Shown one piece after another: positions 1 to 4,572 of a DNA stretch of 7,276 nt. The DNA lies in NCBI GenBank assembly GCA_020343715.1, contig CP070808.1:1406973-1414248 (forward strand), given 5' to 3'. This stretch comes from Thermoplasmata archaeon. Its GTDB lineage: Archaea > Thermoplasmatota > DTKX01 > GCA-020343715. The position numbers and the translations under genes are program-made. Positions within the stretch are counted from its first letter, which is position 1; each line of letters opens with the position of its first letter. The notes under the pieces are model-generated. The model saw only the letters and a program-made list of their open reading frames with translations, made no database searches and was not told the origin of the DNA.

Positions 1-326
1 GTCTGGCCGTGGCGACCTGGGTCTTGGGGGCGGCCTACGTGGCCGCCGTATCCCTGCTACCCGGCCTCTCCCACCTCCGGCCTGACAGGCAGGCCGTCTA
101 CACCAGCATCGCCGTGTCGGGGGCCGCGGCCCTGCTGACGGCCTCCGCGTTCTTCGTTTGGGGCGGGCTGATCTCGGTGGCCGTCCTGGAGGCTGTCATC
201 GCCGTGGGAATGCTGGCCCTGGTCGCCCCCGACATGAAGGACACCGGCACCAAAGGGCTGTTGCTCACGGTCATCGGGGTCGTCATCGCGGCGGTGACGG
301 TGCTGGCCGTCTCCCAGGGCCTGTGA
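1..326 (+). CDS. Small multi-helix membrane protein of unknown function, 5' end uncertain
   Basis: I do not recognise this family. The reading frame is open to the left edge. A GTG at 9-11 could be the start, giving 105 residues, but the frame continues upstream through Leu-Ala, so this may be the C-terminal part of a larger membrane protein; no ribosome binding site can be judged from eight bases. From the GTG there are four hydrophobic segments at about residues 3-20, 28-51, 53-73 and 83-102. They are joined by short polar links, SHLRPDRQ after the first and PDMKDTGTK before the last. There are no cysteines or obvious metal or catalytic motifs. Third codon positions are overwhelmingly G or C, as in the proteases, which supports real coding. 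It ends in TGA three bases before the stop of the convergent protease gene, so its transcript must run into that gene or end inside it. Role unknown; transporter subunit or small integral membrane protein are both possible. Confidence 0.65.
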   Translation, partial: LAVATWVLGAAYVAAVSLLPGLSHLRPDRQAVYTSIAVSGAAALLTASAFFVWGGLISVAVLEAVIAVGMLALVAPDMKDTGTKGLLLTVIGVVIAAVTVLAVSQGL

Positions 327-329
327 GGG

Positions 330-3300
330 TCAGTGTAGGAGGTCCCTTCGGCGGTTCCTCTGGTTCCAGGTGATGGCCACAGCGGCTATCATCGCCAATA
401 TCGCGACGAAGTGGGTGAGCCCTGGGCTGGTCTTCAGGTCCACCTTCGAGACCTCCACGGTGGTGGAGGCCTCGTTGTTGCCCTCCTCCCCCTCGTCTAT
501 GTCGTCTTGGAAGTCAGCCACCACCCTCAGCTCGCGGAAGCCGCTGGCGTTGGTGGTCCAGACGAAGGTGAGGGTCTCCTCGTCGCCGGGCTCGATGGAG
601 CTGACGTACTGGGGCTGTCCCTCGGGGATGCCGTCCACGTACAGCTGTGCGAACACGTCCCTTGCCACCGTCTCCCCGTCGTTCCTGATGGTGGCGGTTA
701 TACGGACCAGGGTGTCCACGTACGGGTGCTCGTCGGACAGGTTGAGGCCCCCGTCGACCACCAGCAGGTCCGGGCGGGTGAGGATGTTCACCACGGCCGT
801 CTCCTGTACCAGCTCGGTCTTGGACGGTCCGAAGTACGCCAGCACCTCCACCTCGTGGGGACCTCCGAGGGTCCGTGCCTCGGTGTCCAGCCGGAGGTCG
901 ATGATGGCCTCCGAGAGGGGGTCGAGGACCGGGAGCCTCTCGGTGAACTCGAAGGTCCAGGTGGACGGTGTCTCCGCCGTCAGCGAGATGCTCTCGACGC
1001 CGTTGCCGAAGTTCTCCAGCCTGAGGCGGACCCATGCGGGTTGCCCCTGGGTCACAGTCGGTTCCTCGGAGATTATCGTTAGACGTAGGTCGTGGAACTG
1101 CCGGACAGAGAAGGTGAAGTTCTCCATGTGGATCTCGCCGCCCGAGGAGATCACGACCATTGTGAAATCGTAAGAGCGGTTGATGGCGTCCATGGGGACC
1201 GTGAAGCTCAGGTTCACGCGCGCGTCCTTGTACCCAGACAGGGTCAGGTTCGCGATGTCCAGACCGCCGACCCAGCTCTGGTCGGGGAAGTTGATGTCCC
1301 CGTTGTAGACGACGGGCCCGTTGCCCCCGTTCGTTATCATAAGGGGGATGACCACCGTCTCGCCCACGTCCCCTGACGTGACCAGGTCCTGCACCACCAC
1401 ATCGGTGGCGTAGAACTGGACGACCCTAGCGGAGAACGTGACGGACTTCTCCAGCGACGACCCGGCGCTGGAGGTCCTCACGGTGAACTCCACCGAGACG
1501 CCGGCCAAGGCTGGGTCCGGTGCCGTGAGGACCATCTGGGCGATGTGCTCGGACCGGTACGGGACGTCCACCGACACGTCCACCAGCTGGACCCACCATC
1601 CCTCTGTCAGCTCCTCCTGGTTGGGGAGGGAGACGGTGAAGGTGTCGAGGCCGTTGCCTGTGTTGCGGACCATCAGGTCGAGGGTGCGGTCCTCCCCGGG
1701 AAGCATCTCCTGGGGACCGGATACGGCCGCCACCTCCAGGCCGAACACCTGGTTGACCTCCACGGTGAGGACGACTGAGCTCATCTTGGACTCGTTTCCA
1801 CCCGACGTGGCCGTCACCACGAACGTGCCCATCTCGCCCGCCGTGGCGTTCAGGGGGATCATTATGTCCAGCAGGACGTTGGTGAAGTCGTCGGGGTCGA
1901 CGGTGTACGAGTCCTTCACGAAGCCCCCCTGCCATCCAGGGGGCGGGTCGGACATCCTCAGCGAGAACTCGTCGGGCACGTTGCCGTCGTTGTGAAGGGA
2001 CAGGTCGAACATCAGCAGGTCGCCTGGGTCACCTGTCAGGTCGGCCTTGGTTGTCGTCACCCGGACGTCGAATCCCTTGAAGAAGTAATGGACCTCGGCC
2101 ACGTTGTTGTCCTCGTCGGACTCCAGCACCCCCTTCCCAGGGTCGATGATCAGCCTCAGGACGTGGGTGCCCCGGACGCCGGTGACGGTCCAGCCCAGGT
2201 CGACGGATAGGGTCGCGGCCATCGGGCCCAGGGAGGCCTCGTCCACCACGGTGACCTTCCCGGTGGGGTCCTCCTGCTCGAAGCGGTACCGAACGTCGGT
2301 GGCGTCCCTGTTCCCCACGTTCGCCACCTTGGCGGTAACGGTCACCATGTGTCCCTCCTCCAGTTCGGAGGGGGTGGCGGACATCCCCTGGGGGACCAGG
2401 TCCACGTGTCCCTTCTCCACGTTGCCCGAGACCACGAGGGCGTAGTCCTGGTCACCGGTGGGCACGTTGTAGGCGACGACGCGCAGGTTCCAAAGACCCG
2501 ATGCGGGGGACTCGATGAGGATGCCCTCCACATTGTTGACCCTGTCGTGGGTGAAGTCGTCCAGGGCGTCGGTGACGCCCCCCGTGAAGTTGTTGCCAGA
2601 GTACTTCTTGCCGTCGGGTCCCTCCAGCTCCAGGTCCAGGTCGTTTATCAGGTGCTTCTCGGAGCTGACCTGGCCGGGAACGTCGGACCAGGTGAGGGTC
2701 ACCTTCAGGTCCTCGTCGGAATCCACCAAGAACCAGTAGGACTGCTCGTTCGTGCCATCGTCCATGTCCAGGGGGAACAGCTGGTCCTCCCTGTATATCT
2801 TGTAGGTCTCCGTCTCCAGCAGGCTCCGTTCCAGGTCGATGCGTCCCCAGCCCTGGTTGTTGTCGGGGTACTGGTAGCCGGGCAGGGGCGTGGCGCCGTT
2901 GATGAGGATGGCCTTGAGAAGCGCGGGGGAGGGCTCGTGCTCGAAGACGTCCCTCATGTACTGGGTGATGACGGCGGCAGAGCCCGCGGCCCCCGGGGTG
3001 GCCATCGAGGTCCCGGAGCCGTACACGTAGGACGACTGTCCGTCGGGGGGCCTGCTCCACCCCGCGTGGGCCGAGCCGTCGTTGCTGCGGGCCGAGGCAA
3101 CCACGTGACCCGGCAGGACTATGTCCGGCTTGATGCGCCCGTCCTCGGCGGGTCCCCTGGAGGAGAAGCCCGATATGACGTTGGGGGACGCTCCCCACTT
3201 GCCGTTCCCCGTGGAGCCCACCGAGAGCACGTTCTTGGCCAGGGACGGGGGTCTGATGCTGCCGACACCCGAGGACCCGTCATTGCCGGCGCCGAAGACG

Positions 3301-4484
3301 TAGAAGATGGGCTGGTCCCCGGGCTTGACGTTGTTGGCGTCGTGGGTGAGCCGGTCGTACGCCTCGCACTGGCCGTTGTAGTCGCCGAAGTAGCCCGATA
3401 TCCATGAGTTGGAGGAGATGGTGGCGCCGGCGCCCTCGGCGTCGCGGCCCATACCGTTGGAGCCTGGGTTACCGGCGACGAACACCTCCTGGACCACCAG
3501 CTTCGCCTCGGGAGCGAGACCCGCGTACTTGCCGTCCTGACCAACGTCGGAGAGGTGCCAGCTCCCGTCGCCCAGCACCGTTCCCGCCACGTGGGTGCCG
3601 TGGCCGTCGGCGTCCCGCTCGCCGTCGTTGCCGTAGTCGTAGTACTCCACGATGCGTCCTGCGAACCCGGGATGATCGGTGTCGAGGCCGGTGTCGGCCA
3701 CCGTGACCGTCACGTTCTCCCCCGTGTAGCCCTCGAATGAGTCATCGGTGGGGTTGTACGACCAGAGGGCGCCTCCGGTGGACACGTAGGTCCCGTCGGA
3801 GGTCTGGCGGGCGTTGACTGTGCGGGCGTCGTTGTCGTTGAGCATCTCCAGGTCCAGGTGAGGCTCCACCCACCGGATGCCCAGGGAAGACGTCGCCACC
3901 AGGCCTGGTATCGCGGAGCCCCTGACATGGACGGTGAGCACGTCCCAGTCCACGCGGACGGTGCGGCCTCCGGCGGCCTTGACCGACGCGATCACCGAGG
4001 CCGCCTGGCCCGGGTCCCACAGGAGCAGGTCCAGCCTCAGCTCCGAGGGGAGCCTGAGGTCGTCGAACAGCACCGGATGGACCCTGTACGCCGGGTGGAT
4101 GGGGCCAACGTACCTCACGTGGTCAACCTGGCGCAGCTCATCGACGCTCGTGGTCGGGACCCTGGTGAAGAACGCGTGGTCCGGCAGGTACTGGAGGAGC
4201 TGGACTCCCAGCGCCTCCACGGAGTCTCGCCAGGCCGGCAGCACAGGGCCGTCGAACTGGACCACGTAGTAGGGGTGGGTAGACGACCTGTGCAGGTACC
4301 TGGGCCCGGGCACCGGGTCCTCCAGCGGGTCGAAGGCGCCTGCCTTGAGCCACAGGATCACGCCGTCGTCGACGACGGGCCCCGGAGGGTCGACGGAGCC
4401 GTCGGGCGCCTCCCCCGTCAGGGCCTGGGCTGGCAGCGCCAGCATGATGAGGATGAACAACAGGGGGATGGTCCTGGCTCTCAA
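330..4484 (-). CDS. Secreted, membrane-anchored subtilisin-like (S8, KP-43-like) protease with CARDB/beta-sandwich stalk
   Basis: This is a complete 1384-residue extracellular serine endopeptidase. Residues 1-21 form a signal peptide (R2 and R4, hydrophobic core, cleavage near AQA). Residues 70-215 look like a propeptide of two similar units. The catalytic domain spans about 250-560: Asp264 in VADTGLD, His295 in DGHGTHVAG, oxyanion Asn401 in GAGND and Ser493 in GTSMATP, so it should be active. Residues 575-688 resemble the C-terminal beta-barrel of KP-43-type subtilases (INDLDLEL, QDYALVVSG). A CARDB-like domain (690-800, ending ESDEDNNVAEV) follows, then four repeats of about 107 residues (804-1235) and a second CARDB-like domain (1237-1346). 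TSPG, a membrane helix (1356-1372) and a basic tail close the protein. It has one cysteine (C373) and ten N-glycosylation sequons, eight of them in the stalk beyond 870. The start is TTG: the preceding codon is an in-frame TGA, and later starts would damage the signal peptide. The next gene upstream is its paralogue. The physiological substrate is unknown. Confidence 0.93.
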   Translation of the reverse strand: MRARTIPLLFILIMLALPAQALTGEAPDGSVDPPGPVVDDGVILWLKAGAFDPLEDPVPGPRYLHRSSTHPYYVVQFDGPVLPAWRDSVEALGVQLLQYLPDHAFFTRVPTTSVDELRQVDHVRYVGPIHPAYRVHPVLFDDLRLPSELRLDLLLWDPGQAASVIASVKAAGGRTVRVDWDVLTVHVRGSAIPGLVATSSLGIRWVEPHLDLEMLNDNDARTVNARQTSDGTYVSTGGALWSYNPTDDSFEGYTGENVTVTVADTGLDTDHPGFAGRIVEYYDYGNDGERDADGHGTHVAGTVLGDGSWHLSDVGQDGKYAGLAPEAKLVVQEVFVAGNPGSNGMGRDAEGAGATISSNSWISGYFGDYNGQCEAYDRLTHDANNVKPGDQPIFYVFGAGNDGSSGVGSIRPPSLAKNVLSVGSTGNGKWGASPNVISGFSSRGPAEDGRIKPDIVLPGHVVASARSNDGSAHAGWSRPPDGQSSYVYGSGTSMATPGAAGSAAVITQYMRDVFEHEPSPALLKAILINGATPLPGYQYPDNNQGWGRIDLERSLLETETYKIYREDQLFPLDMDDGTNEQSYWFLVDSDEDLKVTLTWSDVPGQVSSEKHLINDLDLELEGPDGKKYSGNNFTGGVTDALDDFTHDRVNNVEGILIESPASGLWNLRVVAYNVPTGDQDYALVVSGNVEKGHVDLVPQGMSATPSELEEGHMVTVTAKVANVGNRDATDVRYRFEQEDPTGKVTVVDEASLGPMAATLSVDLGWTVTGVRGTHVLRLIIDPGKGVLESDEDNNVAEVHYFFKGFDVRVTTTKADLTGDPGDLLMFDLSLHNDGNVPDEFSLRMSDPPPGWQGGFVKDSYTVDPDDFTNVLLDIMIPLNATAGEMGTFVVTATSGGNESKMSSVVLTVEVNQVFGLEVAAVSGPQEMLPGEDRTLDLMVRNTGNGLDTFTVSLPNQEELTEGWWVQLVDVSVDVPYRSEHIAQMVLTAPDPALAGVSVEFTVRTSSAGSSLEKSVTFSARVVQFYATDVVVQDLVTSGDVGETVVIPLMITNGGNGPVVYNGDINFPDQSWVGGLDIANLTLSGYKDARVNLSFTVPMDAINRSYDFTMVVISSGGEIHMENFTFSVRQFHDLRLTIISEEPTVTQGQPAWVRLRLENFGNGVESISLTAETPSTWTFEFTERLPVLDPLSEAIIDLRLDTEARTLGGPHEVEVLAYFGPSKTELVQETAVVNILTRPDLLVVDGGLNLSDEHPYVDTLVRITATIRNDGETVARDVFAQLYVDGIPEGQPQYVSSIEPGDEETLTFVWTTNASGFRELRVVADFQDDIDEGEEGNNEASTTVEVSKVDLKTSPGLTHFVAILAMIAAVAITWNQRNRRRDLLH
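780..2075 (-). repeat. Four tandem beta-sandwich repeats in the complete protease (protein level)
   Basis: Residues 804-1235 split into four units of about 105-108 residues, beginning FDVRV, FGLEV, FYATDVV and FHDLRL. Each has a central Asn-x-Gly-Asn motif (HNDGN, RNTGNG, TNGGNG, ENFGNG), a Trp-containing segment and a closing hydrophobic strand. The pattern fits NEW3/CARDB-type immunoglobulin-like surface domains. Divergence is high and I see no repeat at the DNA level. The likely role is a rigid spacer holding the catalytic head away from the membrane, possibly with carbohydrate or protein contacts. Confidence 0.75.
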
Positions 4485-4499
4485 TCAGATCGCCACTTT

Positions 4500-4533
4500 G
4501 GGGAAGCCAGCGAGTTCTAATTAAGTTTTCCCC
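4500..4533. promoter_or_regulatory. Inverted repeat bracketing the TATA box, possible operator
   Basis: GGGGAA at 4500-4505 and its exact complement TTCCCC at 4528-4533 form a 6-base inverted repeat with a 22-base spacer. The two arms bracket the putative TATA box: one overlaps the BRE, the other lies at or beside the predicted transcription start. Half-sites about 28 bases apart centre to centre could suit a dimeric regulator, but two six-base arms in a GC-rich gap can occur by chance. No regulator gene is visible in the window. Confidence 0.25.
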
Positions 4534-4534
4534 A
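4518..4534 (-). promoter_or_regulatory. Archaeal BRE/TATA-type promoter for the downstream protease
   Basis: Read on the minus strand, the gap between the two proteases contains TGGGGAAAACTTAATTA. CTTAATTA (4518-4525) is a plausible TATA box, and the purine-rich GGGGAAAA just before it fits a BRE. It is the most A/T-rich spot in a very GC-rich window. Archaeal initiation usually falls about 26 bases downstream of the box centre, which puts the transcript start near 4495-4499 and leaves a leader of roughly 11-15 bases before the TTG at 4484. GGCGAT, four bases before the TTG, is only a weak match to a Shine-Dalgarno sequence, consistent with a short-leader transcript. The box implies the second protease can be transcribed independently of its upstream paralogue. 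The match is by eye. Confidence 0.6.
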
Positions 4535-4572
4535 TGGGTATTCGGGGGGTGAACGGGAGCCCTAAACCTGGC

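Noticed and set aside
2349..3407. Long plus-strand open frame (352 codons) opposite the complete protease
   Set aside because: It lies antisense to the catalytic domain, whose motifs are intact on the minus strand. Its translation is Val/Gly/Arg-rich with no recognisable domain, as expected for a shadow frame in GC-rich DNA. The same applies to the other long frames opposite or within both proteases.
4363..4378. Perfect 16-base palindrome CCGTCGTCGACGACGG
   Set aside because: It encodes Pro-Val-Val-Asp-Asp-Gly near the start of the propeptide. The preferred codons GTC and GAC are reverse complements, so Val-Val-Asp-Asp gives a palindrome automatically. It is not near a promoter.
4531..4538. 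Palindrome CCCATGGG in the intergenic gap
   Set aside because: It is eight bases, a common restriction-site-like palindrome in GC-rich DNA, and it partly overlaps the BRE. The ATG within it opens a frame of only four codons on the minus strand.
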